From contig NW_004457313.1 of the NCBI RefSeq assembly GCF_000313135.1, positions 839,198-903,197 on the forward strand: DNA of 64,000 nt, written 5' to 3'. Under the pieces are notes generated by a model. It worked only from the letters and a program-made list of their open reading frames with translations, did not search any database and had not been told where the DNA came from. Shown piece after piece: positions 35,440-46,916 of this stretch; position 1 is the first letter of the stretch, and every line of letters starts with the position of its first letter. The stretch is from Acanthamoeba castellanii str. Neff (Eukaryota > Discosea > Longamoebia > Acanthamoebidae). Position numbers and translations under genes: made by a program.

Positions 35440-35840
35440 TTGCCATAATCCAAGCATGGATGCTATGCTGAGAACAAGAATAATCATGTCTTTGCTTTCC
35501 TCAGCTTGCTCACAGCACTTGATGTGTTCAATGAGATTGTCTTCAGCTTCCTGATTGTAGGTCACACCCATAAAAACATTAATCAACTCTTCTCCCCAGT
35601 GCAGACCAAGTTCTGCTCTGCAAGTGTTCACACCCCTGCATGTCAAAGAAGAAAACTGTCCTGTAGCACCCTGGATTTGCACATGCCACTCTGCCAGCTC
35701 ATCAACTCTGACCCTTCTATTCTCCTGGTCCTGGTGCAAATCAAGCACAGCCTCTGGTGGCCTTACCAGTTGTCTAAAGGGCCACCCTTCTTCAGGGTAT
35801 GGAAAAAAGAAGAGCAAAGAAGTTCAAAAAACTGCTGACA
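35440..35840 (+). pseudogene. Decayed DUF7869-type transposable-element gene fragment
   Basis: A plus-strand frame reads GCYAENKNNHVFAFLSLL, then VFSFLIVGHTHKNINQLFS. This matches the order DNC..NKN..., FL.vGHTHedIDq.FS that I recognise from DUF7869 proteins of eukaryotic transposable elements. The preceding codons contain a stop (TAA near 35446) and there is no upstream domain, so it is a relic. The frame continues to about 35838 and ends in VWKKEEQ. The antisense frame 35817-35416 is a shadow. Homology is by motif memory, not a search. Confidence 0.6.
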
Positions 35841-36036
35841 ACACCCCCCTGGACACAGCCTCACTCCCAGCCTTTGTCCTCCTTCCTTCCAACCAGCCTT
35901 GGCTGGAGCAGGTCAACAATTTTCTTTAATCCCCATTTCAGTGCACCAATGAAGTCACAAAAAAAGGAAGGAACCACCGCTGCCCCTTGCGCAACTGCCA
36001 CAAGCGGGGCGGCTCTCTACTCAACCACCCAACAAA

Positions 36037-36381
36037 ATGAAGATCGTCGCCTCGCTCGCACTCTCTGTGGCCGTCATCGTGGCTCTGCTGGCCCTCTCCT
36101 CGAACGCCAGCGACTTCTGCTCGGTGTGCCTCTACGACGTCGAGCTGGTCGAGATGTACCAGAAGAAGGGCCTCAACACCTCCCAGATCATGGACACCCT
36201 CTGGTACGACTGCGCCAACTTCAAGGGAAGTCGCGCCGACTGCAAGCGCTTCGCCTCCTTCTACGCACCCACTGTCGTCGAGTACCTCGCCGAGACCAAC
36301 AGCTCCACCCAGGCCTGCGTCGACTACGGCTTCTGCGAGGAGGAGGCTAAGCTCGCCAACAACATGGTGAAGCTCAACTAA
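36037..36381 (+). CDS. Secreted saposin-B-domain protein
   Basis: A single exon of 114 residues. It has a signal peptide with hydrophobic core (VIVALLALSS) and a likely cleavage near residue 24. Then follows one saposin-B domain: six cysteines in the order DFCSVC, WYDCANF, ADCKRF, QACVDYGFC, the spacing expected for three disulfides. An N-linked site (NTS) sits in the first half. Such small domains bind or disturb lipids; amoebapores belong to the same fold class, but lipid transfer or lysosomal activator roles are equally possible and no activity is shown. It is intronless, unlike nearly all its neighbours, and starts about 200 bases after the decayed element. A run of nine C follows the stop. 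Confidence 0.82.
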   Translation: MKIVASLALSVAVIVALLALSSNASDFCSVCLYDVELVEMYQKKGLNTSQIMDTLWYDCANFKGSRADCKRFASFYAPTVVEYLAETNSSTQACVDYGFCEEEAKLANNMVKLN

Positions 36382-36593
36382 GCCACTTCCCCCCCCCCCT
36401 ACACTGACGAACGTCAATCGATTAAATGACACGATCATAATCTGCAACGACCGTTAATCTCCAAAAGAAAAGAAAGAAAGGAAGAAGTGCAGAAGAAGGT
36501 GGTTGGGTTGGGTTGTCTCTGTCTTGTCTCTGACTTGTCTCTACAGTGGCATGTACAAGTGTGTAGGAGTGTGTAGGAGTGTCTGGAGAATGG

Positions 36594-39132
36594 TCACTGG
36601 AGGGGGATGACCTTGTACGGGTTGAGGATGAGCTGTGGGTCGAACGTCTCCTTGATGACGCGCATGTAGCGGATCGCCTGCTCGGGCTTGGAGTAGTGCA
36701 GACAGTCCCTCTTCATCAATCCCAACTGCAAGCCCCACCCGCATGTCAGTCACTCATTTGTTTGCTGTGTGCGGTGTGTGCGGTGTGTGCAGTGTGCGGT
36801 GTGTGCGTACCCCATGTTCGGCAGAGATGGAGCCGCCTTGTTTCGAGGTCCATTCATAGACGAAGGGCTCGATGAGACCGTGCACCTCGGCGTCGTACTT
36901 GGGCGTCACCATGTTCAAGTGCAGGTTCGCTGGTGGAGTTCAGCGACGCTGACAGTCAGCATCCGGCGGGGCTAAAAAAACTTTGAGAGTTTGATCGATA
37001 CGGGCGTGCACGTACAGTCGCCAACGTGGCCATACGCGATGGTTTGCGCCTTGTCGCCGAGTCGCTCTCGCACCTCCGTGGCCAGGTCGTACATCTTGTT
37101 GATGGGGATCGACAAGTCGTACTTGTAGTTGAACCCGGCCCTGCGGCGTGCCACCAAGATGGATCAGTCACTATGGTGCGTGCACTGTGTGTGTGTGTGT
37201 GTGTGGTGCAAACGCTCGGGGGTACGCACTTGCTGCCGGCTTCGGCAAAGCTCTCTCGGATCTGCCACAAGGCGCGGAACTGTGTGGTGTCCTGTGCGAC
37301 TGTACCGTCGGTCACCAGCCCTTCACCCATCGCTCTCTCCAAGAACCCATTCAATTTCTGCACGCGCATATGATCGTCAGCCAACGGGGGGAGAAGGAGG
37401 AGAAGAGAACAGCACCTCGGTGTCATGTGCCTCGTTGGAACCGTGCGTCTCAACGAGAATGTAGAACGGGCTGGGCGATGACAGCGGGTCGCGGATGTGG
37501 GGCAGCTGTTGCATCTCCAGCTCCATGGACTGCCGATCCCAAAATTCGAACGCTAAAGGCACAGCATGAGTCGTGTGTGTGTGTGTGTGTGTCACCTTAC
37601 AACACAGCATCATGGGCGTAACGAGCTGTTGTACCTGAGAGAATTTCGCCTAGGTCCTGCTTGACCTCCACGAAGGCTTTCTGTACGGCTTCGAACGACG
37701 GCACGCTCAGCACAGCCACGTTTACCGACTATTCGTGCCACAAGAAACGTTGTGGATCAGTGGTACGCCCAAGGATCGAATATTCATCAGATAACATACA
37801 CACCTTTGGTCGGGCAGGCGTCAGCAGCGACACGGCGGTGATGACGCCCAGCGAGCCCTCGCTGCCGATGAAGAGTTGCTTGAGATCGTAGCCCGTGTTG
37901 TCCTTTCGCAGTCCGTTCAAGCTGAATGAAGCGACTCGGTTGTTAGAACCAACGTTCAGAGGTCATCGACGGCGGATACTGGATAAACGAGCGAGCGAGC
38001 GAGCAGTGGGCCACACCTGTCAAGAATCGTGCCGTCGGGGAGGACCACTTGGAGGCCCAGCACGTTACCGTGCAGCGAACCGTAGCGCAGGAAACGAACG
38101 CCACCTGCGTTGGTCGCGACATTGCCTCCGATGTGGCAGCTGCGCCGCCGCAAAGGGGAATGAAGGAGGCGGTGAGTGAGTCGCGAGCGGATCAGCTGCC
38201 GGCAAAGGAGGGGTGAACCCCATTACCTTCCCTTAGCGCCGAGATCGAGGGGCATGGTGAATCCTTTCTCCTCGAGGTACTCGTCCAGGGTTTGCAGCAC
38301 ACATCCGGCCTGGCAGACGCGAGAGAGGTTTGAGGCTTCAAAACAACGCCTCGTCGCGTAGAGGAGGATGAGAAGAAGAAGAAGAAACCGGGAGCCGGTT
38401 GGCGTACCTCACAGGTCAGCACGCCCGATACGGGATCGAACGAAAGGACCTTGTTCATCTTGCTCATGGAGAGGATGATCTCTGTGTGTGCAAGGGAAAT
38501 GTAGTGAGCACGAGTACAACACAAGTAGAGGCCGTAGAGCACGCAACGACGCAGTCCAGTCGCAACTCAAGGAGGGAATGGGCACCATCGTGCACGGGGA
38601 CGGAACCACCCACGAGACCAGTATTGCCGCCCTGCGGGACCACTGCGAGCTTGCGCTCGTTGCAGTACTTGAGGATGCGCGCTACCTCCTCCACAGTGCG
38701 CGGCTGAAGTCCCAACCTGCACGCATGGATAATGATTGAATGAATGCGAAACGATTGAATGAGAAGAATGAGGAGGTCGTACTTGGAGTAGCCACGATAC
38801 TTGTGGAGCCAATCTTCGTTGAGGGGAGCGAGGGCGTCGGGATCGGTCACCACAGAAGCCTGCGGATCGGCAACGATGCTCCTAAAATGCTGCACATCGC
38901 GCTCCTCGAGCTTGGCATAGCGTGCATCTCGCGGAGGCTTTTCCATCGATGCATACGACCGTCTGCTGCATGCCACTGTGGTCGAAGCAGCAACAGGTCG
39001 GTGCATCGACCAGATGGCGATTCGAGTAGCGGCAGATTTACCCGATCGCTGCGTGAGGAGCGAAGTCCCCGGCACCACTCCGCCAGAGCATGTGAAAGCA
39101 GATCGGGAGGTTGTAGCGCGTAGGGCCTTCAT
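36594..39132 (-). CDS. D2HGDH: D-2-hydroxyglutarate dehydrogenase, mitochondrial
   Basis: Twelve exons on the minus strand: 39132-38783, 38716-38586, 38481-38408, 38309-38227, 38139-38017, 37921-37804, 37728-37635, 37552-37416, 37357-37230, 37140-37016, 36929-36811 and 36725-36594; 1,614 nt, 537 residues. The N-terminal 65 residues are Arg/Ser/Ala-rich without acids, a likely mitochondrial presequence. The FAD-binding part has [46 protein letters not shown] and [18 protein letters not shown]; the catalytic half has [20 protein letters not shown] and SAEHGLG. It oxidises D-2-hydroxyglutarate to 2-oxoglutarate. The usual Gly in GDGNLHLN is Ser here, at a splice junction. Confidence 0.93.
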
Positions 39133-39447
39133 GATCCTCTGAAATAAAAAAAATTACAAAGATTGAAAAGGCGCCACACAAATTGTGAAGTCATTTCTCG
39201 GCCAAGCCCGGACCACCAGGACCTGGGGACATCACAACATCGGGTGTACACTCATTACGCGGCCTTATGAGAACTTTAGACGCGATGCGTCGAAAGGGTG
39301 AAACAGAAGAGACTTTCTCCCTCCACCTGGGCTGACCAATCACCTGCACGCCACAGCGCCATTGAAACCACCGCCCTGCCTGAATTGTTGTCTGCCCCCA
39401 CCCAACTCGCTCACACCACACACCGCTTCAGCGGCTCCACCACTCCC
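39133..39447. promoter_or_regulatory. Divergent promoter region D2HGDH / FAD oxidoreductase
   Basis: 315 bases between two divergent ATGs. Nothing coding is supported, and I see no TATA box at the expected place on either strand. The shared-promoter role is inferred from orientation. Confidence 0.4.
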
Positions 39448-41551
39448 ATGTCCTGCCGCTGGTCGCGCGTAGCCGCCTTGCTGGCAGTCGTCACTGTCAT
39501 CTGCTTCGCAACCGCCCAAGCCACCTTCCTCCCAGCAGGTTTCACCCCCCGCACGTCCTGAGTCGCTTCGCCGCCAACTGCTCGGGGGGGGGGGGTTCGG
39601 CCAGGCGTGCGCTATGAGGAAATAGAGTGCGACATTGTGGTGGCGGGAGGCAGCACTGCGGCCCTTGCGGCCTCCCTGGCCGCCGCGCGTACGGCGCCCG
39701 AGAAGAGAATATGCCTCCTCGAGTCGACCAACTGGCCTGGTATACCCTCTTCTTGCTTACTTTCTCTCTTTATTTCCACCACCCATATTCTCTTCTCTGA
39801 CTGACACGGCTTTCCTCCACCAGGCGGGCAGCTGACCTCGTCGGCCGTGAGCGCGGTGGACTTTGGAACCCACAACGTTCATCCGGTCAATCAACCCAAG
39901 GCACGGCCACTTGGGTGCACCAAACGTGCTGACGCGATTGTTGATGGTGCTGACGTATACGTACCCCACCTCGCCTACAGGACTTTGCGGCGATGGTGGC
40001 CTCTCTTCCGGGCAACCCGGGCAAGTGCTGGGTCTCGCACTGGTGTACGTCGCCTTTTTAACTCCGGACGCCGTGTGCGGTCGTGCGTGTGCTGTCGTGC
40101 GACTTGGCTGATGACCTACCCGTCGCTTGCAGGCTACGAGCCGGCCGACTTACTGCACAAGTGGATCTTCCCCACCATCAACCAGACGAAGAACCTGCGC
40201 GTCTTTTACAACACCGTCGTCAAGAAGGCCTACACCGCCAAGGGTCCGCACGGCGACGAGGTCAAGTCCAGTACGTCACCCGCCTCAGAGCCACCGCAAT
40301 GTAGCTTCTCACCACCATCACCTTACCTTACCAGTCTTGGCCGTGCAAAGAGTGCCCAAGGAGGAGAACGAAGCGTGGCGCAACCGCCTCTCTGAGGTCC
40401 CACCCCACCCCGGTGCGTGCGTGTGCCCTCGACGTCTTCTAATGTGTGCGTTGTGTGCGGTGCACAGGATCTGTTGGACTGGTACTCGCTGTACGAGTCG
40501 AAGACGTTCAACAAGAAGGCTCTGCACTTCTCGGCCCCGCTGTTCATCGAGGCCACCGAGTTTGGCGACCTGCTGGTGACGGCCGACGCCCCGTTCGCGC
40601 AGGGCATCGAGTACCCGTACGAGGACGACTACACCACCCTCGACTGCGGCCAGACCCACGTCTTCCCGCTCTACATGAGCATCGAGAAGGAGCCCGTCAA
40701 GCAGCCGCACTTCCCGCCTCCCCCCAGGGGTACGTCTCCCGATATATATATGGACCTACTCGTTAAGAATGTAACATGTGGAATATGTCAACAGGAATTA
40801 GCTATGAAATTCCTTCTCAGTTCAGCTGGGGCCGAATCTGGTCTTACCGCCGCTCCATCGGATTGGAAGGTACCAGCACCACCTCTGCATGAGACACGCA
40901 CCGCACCCGCACCCGCGCACACGATCACTGTGGCGCATTCTCAGTTTGCTTTTGTGCGTCAAACCGCCCACAGGCCCGGAGAACGAGGCGCGCATCGGCG
41001 AGACTTCCAACCAGAACTGGGGACCTCCGCCCGGCAATGACTACAACCTCGTGCGGCATCTACCAGCCTGACATCGAGTTCCAACGGCTGGTTAACCAGG
41101 CGTAAGCCAACCATTGCGTGTGGTGTCGTGTGTGTGTGTCGTGGATGTGTTGAACGTGCAGGGCTACTTGTACCTGCCCACCCAGGAGGTGAAGGCACAG
41201 GCCAAGAACTGGCACGGAGGAATCAACATGACCTCCCTCGCCGACGCCGAGCTCACCGCCTTCGGCTGGTACACCTACTACTCTCAGCAGTGCAACAAGG
41301 TACTTAGCTGCACGCAGCACGCAACACACTATTGCACACGCACCCATCGCATGCCGTTTCCTGGGGTGTTGGTGGTGCGCAGACCCAGAAGCCCGAGGTG
41401 TGCGCACGCGTGGCGCTGGCGGCCTCGGTCGCCGGCACCGACCTGGGCCTCTCGAAGGTGCCCTACCTGCGCGAGTCGCGGCGCAGCATCGGTATCCACA
41501 ACTTCCGCCTCATGTACGAGAACATGACCTCCCAGTACGTCCCCCCTAGCC

Positions 41552-41589
<38 letters not shown>

Positions 41590-42193
41590 CCATCGCCATC
41601 GCCTTGTCATCGCCACAACAATTAATTGACCTATCGCGCGGGCGTGGGTGTAGCGTGAATCCGACGGGCGTGGTGTTCGCCGACCGCGTGGCGATTGGCG
41701 AGTACTTTTACGCCGACATTCATCACATGGCCGACGGACTGTGCAAGTACCCGGCCTACCTGGGCGACCGCTCCATCAAGCCCTACTACGTCCCCTTCCG
41801 CGCTCTGGTACTTACTACACCTGGTCCGCTGTGTAGCTGCCACATTCTTCACAATCACTCACCACCATGCCACGCATTCCTGGACGCAGACCAATCGTGA
41901 TTTTGGAAACATGCTGGTGGCCGGCAAGACCATGGCCCAGACGTTCAAGGCCAACGCCGCAACGCGCCTCCACCCTGTCGAGTGGACCACCGGTGAGCAT
42001 TGCCTTGACCGTTTCTGAAATTCTTGAGCTGACCACCATCTTGACACTGCCGTGACCAGGTCTGGCGGCGGGTGTGGCAGCGGCGCTGATGAGCACCCAC
42101 AGCATTCCGACCACCACCCAGCTCTACGAGAACAACATCAAACTGCTTCAGGAGACCATCTCGACTCAGGCCCCGCTCCAGTGGACCCTCTAG
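39448..42193 (+). CDS. Secreted FAD-dependent oxidoreductase (GMC-unrelated, FAD_oxidored type)
   Basis: Fourteen exons: 39448-39538, 39605-39739, 39824-39900, 39981-40044, 40133-40270, 40335-40396, 40468-40729, 40795-40869, 40974-41050, 41162-41299, 41383-41534, 41654-41807, 41890-41992 and 42060-42193; 1,662 nt, 553 residues. A signal peptide (VAALLAVVTVICFATAQA) precedes a Rossmann FAD site, DIVVAGGSTAALAASLAAA, then LLESTNWPGGQLTSSAVSA. Family landmarks include NPGKCWVSHWCYEP, FIEATEFGDLL, QNWGPPPGNDYN and GLAAGVAAALM near the C-terminus. Its oxidised substrate is unknown. The intron at 39901 needs a GC donor. The acceptor of exon 2 follows a run of ten G at 39587-39596. Probably lumenal or secreted. 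Confidence 0.82.
41550..41605. repeat. TCATCG hexamer array in FAD oxidoreductase intron 11
   Basis: About eight TCATCG units followed by GCCATC variants, an intron repeat unlike the usual GT/CG type. Confidence 0.88.
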
Positions 42194-42928
42194 ATCCTCT
42201 CTACTCGCGCTATATCGTGTGGTATTGCTACAAACGTTGTTCAAATCGCGCACTCACGCACCGCACACGTGAATGATGCCCTGGTGGCGGTGCACACGAC
42301 GAGCGACTCGACGCGCGATGCAAAAAAGATGGGACCGGTGGGGAAGGTGGCGCGGCGTGTTGCGTCCTGCTCTCGGGATTGTTGGTGTCTGGCGAGCAGG
42401 CTGACCTGAATGGTGGGTACGTCGGGCGGCGGAGGCGCATTGCCCCCACCGCCCTGCGAAGAGTCGTAGTGCGGGTTGGTGGGCTGCGCGGAGCATTGAC
42501 GAGCGTTGGCCGCTAGTCGTGTTCCGTGCGTGCAGGTTGTCGATGTTCGAAACGTTGTCGCGTTCGTTTTCTTTCCTCAGTGATTGGCTTGATGAGTAGT
42601 TGCTGATGTGCGAAGGAACACGCGTGCATTGGCGATGTGAGCTCTTCCGAGTGGGTTGATGGAAGTGAAGGGGCGGTTCCCAGCTCGTAGCTTCCCGTGG
42701 CCGGTCCCACTTGCAGCTAACCCCCAACCTACGCTCATGTACCCCGTCAGACACCAACTCAAAGACTATTGTGGTTGTGCACATGGCCATTCACTTCATA
42801 TGTTGTTTTTCATTCTTGCCTTTTTCGCATTCAAAATAAATACAAAACTGCTTCACATTCCTCACCACTTTTTGGTTTCACTTTTTGTGTGTTTTCAGAC
42901 AAGTCAATATTGCGACGTAGAGCAAGAG
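42194..42928. other. Intergenic region with a possible unassigned minus-strand exon
   Basis: 735 bases. On the minus strand around 42480-42420 there is coding-like sequence, PTNPHYDSSQGGGGNAPPPP, followed by PTIQ and a donor-like GTCAGC. The same frame stays open to about 42245. I cannot link it to a start, a family or a neighbour. It could be a short lineage gene, the remains of one, or chance. Confidence 0.3.
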
Positions 42929-45900
42929 ATGGAACAGCCCAAGGAGTCAAATCGAGGGCAGGCCGAGAATGAAGCGGGCCCGTTCCCAGTGAAGAAGGTG
43001 GTGCTGTCCAAGACCGGTATCGGCTACTTCGAACGGTATTCCTTCATCTCCTGATTCGTGTAAAACCCCCACTAATGGTGCACGTGGCGGCTAAAGGGAG
43101 GATGAGGTGGCAGGCGGGCAGCCATTCGAGTTGTTCTTCAAGAGCGGCGACATGAACGACGTCCTCAAGTCCCTCACTATGGTCGACCTCTCCAACAAGT
43201 CAGGTGCCGACCATTTCAAGAATTTTAATATTATTATATATTTACTTTTTTTAACCGCAATTTGTTTTGTTTAAACAAACCAACAACCAGCAGAGAACAA
43301 GGCCAAGGTGGGAGGAGGCTTGACGTTCGGCAAGGACCAGGGCAAGAGCACCATCCACTCCAGCTCGGACATCAGCGCTGTCGGCCAAGCCAGTATGCTC
43401 TGTCGCTTTACCATCACCTCTCCCACAACAGCGCACAACCGCAACTCAAACACGCCCACGCTCTCTCTGGTGGTGGGGCTGGCGCGCGCAGGTCTGGTGT
43501 CGTCGATCAGCTACGAGTCGACGCGGCCCTTCGACAAGCAGCTCGACGACCTCTCCATCTCGCTCAACGAGCACTCGTCCCTGCGCGACCTGCTCGGTCA
43601 GGTCAAGGGCACGCCCGTCCAGGTGGAGGTCCTCCGCCATGGCAAGCGCGACCTCGTCGAGGGCACCGTCATCGGTACACCTCCAACCACCGCACGCACG
43701 CACGCACGCGCGGCTACCGACGCAACGCACACGCCACGCGCGGAACAGGTCTGGAGAGGAAATCGCTGGTGCGTCCGAGTCGGCACGAGGCCTACTTCCT
43801 GGCGCTGCTGGTCGAGGGCAAGGCCGTGCAGTACTTCAACCTCGGCGCCGTGGTCAAGCTGCGGTTCATGAACGAGCTCATGCAGCAGGACCTGCGCCAC
43901 CTCCTCACCATCCTCCTCCAGGTATAGCCCCTACCAACTGTCAATCGTGTAGTAGTATGTTAATGCGTGTTGCGTGTTGCGCGTTGCGTGCGGCAGGCGA
44001 AGAAGAAGGATCTCAAGTCCGTGACGGGCTACACGCGCGGCGGGGGCGATAAACGCAACATCCGGGCGTCGTACATCGTGGAGGCGCCTGTGTGGAAGAC
44101 CACCTACCGCCTCCTCTTCAACACCAAGAGTGCGCACCTGGACCCCATGTCATGTTACAATGTAACACGTTGCACTAATCGCTTCATAACGACGATGGCT
44201 ACAAACCAAACCAAACACCAAACACCAAACAGAGGAGGTGAAGTCGATCATCGAGGGCTGGGCGCTGGTGGACAACACGCAGAACGAGGACTGGCGCGGG
44301 GTGGAGCTGTCGCTGGTGTCGGGCGCGTCGAACTCGTTCATCTACGACCTCTACAACCCGCGCTACGCCGCTCGCACTGAGGCACGCCCCCCCAAACCCA
44401 TACTGCCTCGCGGTCACTTGTGTCTGGCGGAGTCTCACGCCCGACGACAGATCGAGGTGGAGCAGGAGGAGACTCTGGCGCCGCCCACGCTCGAAGACGC
44501 CGTCGCCCAGCACGACGTGTCTGCCCTCGTTGAGGCCACTGCAACCAAAGATGAGAGTGCGTGTCATCGCGCTGGATTGCCAGCTGTTGTGTGTGTGTGT
44601 GTGTGTGGTGAGCTTTTCTCACAGTCGCGACCCCATTTAGGAAAGCCTATGCCAATCATGCGCGCCAAGGCTGAGAAGGAGAAGTGCAAGAAGAAGATGA
44701 AGAGTGCCGCGCGTACGCATAGCCCTCCCCCCCACAATATCGCCTTGTGGTCATCGGCCCCGATGACAGTTGGATGGGGTGCTAACACGTATGCGTCACA
44801 CGTGGCCTGGTGGGGCGATGCAGCGATGATGAAGATGCAGTGCGCTGCTGCGCCCATGGCGTCGCGCGCTCGACAGAGCAGAAGAGAAATGGCACCGGAG
44901 GCGGAGATAGAGCACTGCTACGACGACGACGACGATGACGAAGAAGGGGGTTACGGAGGCACGAGTCCTGCTCCTCCCCCCGAAGAGTACGTCTTTTTCT
45001 TCTCTTTTCGTTCTTTTTTCGTTCTTTTTATTTGGTCTCGATCGTCCTCATGATTGCTCCAGGTTCTCGAGGACTACGGCATCGTCGTCGGTGGAGGTCA
45101 ACTCCGAGGCCAAGAAGATGGAGATGGCCGACCTCTTCCAGTACAAGGTCCGCAGTGTATTTACCAACGTCGCACGATCACCAGTTGTTCATTCAGGCCA
45201 TTACTACGTTTAAACAGATCACGAGCGCGGTGAACGTGAACCGCAACCAGTCAGCCCTCGTGCCCTTCCTCCACACCGAGTTCCACGGCGTCAAGGCCTC
45301 CGTCTACAACAAGGTACCCTCGCTACCTCTCTCATCTCCACGCCACGTCAGCGTGACGTGGCACCAGCCACTGGGCCTGACAGGGGTGTGGTGATGGGCA
45401 AAATGCGAAGAATGTGCGGGAGGACAACCCGCTGGCGGTGATCAAGTTCAAGAACACGTTCGGCGTGCCGCTCGAGTCGGGCCGCTGTGCCTGTTCGAGG
45501 ACGACGTCTACGTGGGCGAGTCGATGCTGCCTCGGGTCAAGGTCAACGAGGAGATCTACGCGGCCTACGCCGTCGACCTCAAGACCACCGTCACCATGAC
45601 CGACTCCTCCGAACGTATCCATTCGACCCTTCATATGTTTACATCATAGCACGCGCGAACGCACCTAATTGTGTGTGTGTGTGTATGTGTGTGTGTGGGT
45701 ACCACTGCAGTGCGGGATGTGTACCAGGCCGACGCGGCCCAGTACGAGTGGGAGAAGGGTAGGCTCACTCTGCGGAGGTGGAAGGTGTATGAGTTCACCT
45801 ACGTGGTTGACAACAAAAACGACCATGCCATCGACCACTTCTATCTCGAGGTTCGCACACTCTCTTTCACATTCTATTTTTTATTTTTATCTTCGAAAAG

Positions 45901-46780
45901 ATATGAGTTCCTTCTAAATTGATGTATTTGTTTTTCCTTTGTCAGCATCCGAAGAGTGCGACGGAGTTGATCGAGACGCCGGAGCCCGATGAGCGCCTGG
46001 CCCACTTCTATCGCTTCAAGCTGGTGGTGCCCGCAAGGCAGGTCGTCAAATTCGTCGTCAAGTACGTCATCTAGCCAGCTCTTGGCTGGCTCTGCAAAGC
46101 CAAAATACCACCCGCTCACATCCGTCCCAATCGAACAGGGAGCAGGAGCAGAGCGACGAAACGTACCCGCTGGACTACACGGACAAGGCGCAAGCGGAGG
46201 AGTGGTTCGCCGCCGTACGGTTACCCTGGATCAGCAGTGGTGGTGTTGCATAACAACACAAAACACTGAGAAATGCAACGCACGTGGGACGTGGTGGTGC
46301 TACAGGGCTACATTCCGTCGGACGTCAAGAAGACGCTGGACGCGATCGTGAAGCGGGGGGAGAAGAGCGAGGAGTTCGAGCGTCAGATCACCACCCTGCA
46401 CGATCACAAGTCGTCGCTCGAGGAGGACATCAACCGCATCGACCGCTGCCTCGGCTCCCTCGCACTCTCCGACAGCGGCTTCTATGCGTACGCACTACCG
46501 CACACGCGCACACGCACAGGCGCACATGACCAACGACACGACACGCATGGCACACGCGGCACGCGCGCACAACAGGGAACAGAGCAAGTTCAGGGACTTC
46601 TTCACGAAGGAGCTCAACGCGATCAAGACCGAGCACGCCAAGGTGGAGAAGCAGGTGGCCAAGCTCGAGAAGAAGAGCGAACGGAACGACGACAAGAAGG
46701 AGTCCCTCGCACAGGGCATCCGCTTCCTCAAGAAGATCCCCGCCAAGAGCACTGCCGCCGGCACCACCAAGAAGAACTAA
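42929..46780 (+). CDS. DUF4139 protein, copy A (one-base frameshift)
   Basis: Eighteen exons: 42929-43035, 43097-43203, 43294-43392, 43492-43674, 43749-43921, 43997-44129, 44233-44381, 44451-44556, 44641-44712, 44770-44986, 45063-45147, 45218-45313, 45411-45614, 45711-45850, 45946-46061, 46139-46214, 46306-46487 and 46576-46780. Landmarks shared with its paralogs are LSKTGIGYFER, SGDMNDVLKSLTMVD, SYIVEAPVWKTTYRLLF, EGWALVDNTQNEDWRGV (the DUF4139 core), NRNQSALVPFL and a C-terminal coiled coil (KKTLDAI...FFTKEL). The function of DUF4139 is unknown. Exon 13 is one base short: GGG at 45479-45481 where copy B has GGGG, breaking the frame. A GC donor is used at 44382. Exon 3 has no counterpart in copy B. 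Confidence 0.85.
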
Positions 46781-46916
46781 CCCTCACCTCGTCGTTCATT
46801 GTAGCGTCAAAGAGCGAACGCGAAAAAAGAAAGAAAGCGAAGAAAGGCATTTCTCAGCGCTGCCGCACCCTCTTCCTCCATCCTTTTCTTTTTGTCATCG
46901 ACGCCGCACGAGTGGG

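Larger units (their letters stand above)
33923..36036. other. Gene-poor, AT-richer island between PARP and saposin-like genes
   Basis: 2.1 kb without a supported host gene. It is markedly less GC-rich than the rest of the window and lacks the GT/CG intron microsatellites. It contains a degenerate minisatellite (34100-34950), anonymous sequence with short frames on both strands (34950-35420), and a decayed element coding segment (about 35440-35840). Confidence 0.7.

Noticed and set aside
35416..35817. A 133-codon minus-strand open frame in the element island.
   Set aside because: It is the antisense shadow of the VGHTHKNINQLFS-bearing plus-strand relic.
41040..41110. Apparent frameshift in the FAD oxidoreductase, where GIYQPDIEFQ is open in another frame.
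   Set aside because: Using the GT at 41051 as donor and the acceptor at 41161 joins GNDYNL to GYLYLP in phase, matches the family spacing and makes the whole gene a multiple of three. The other frame is intronic.
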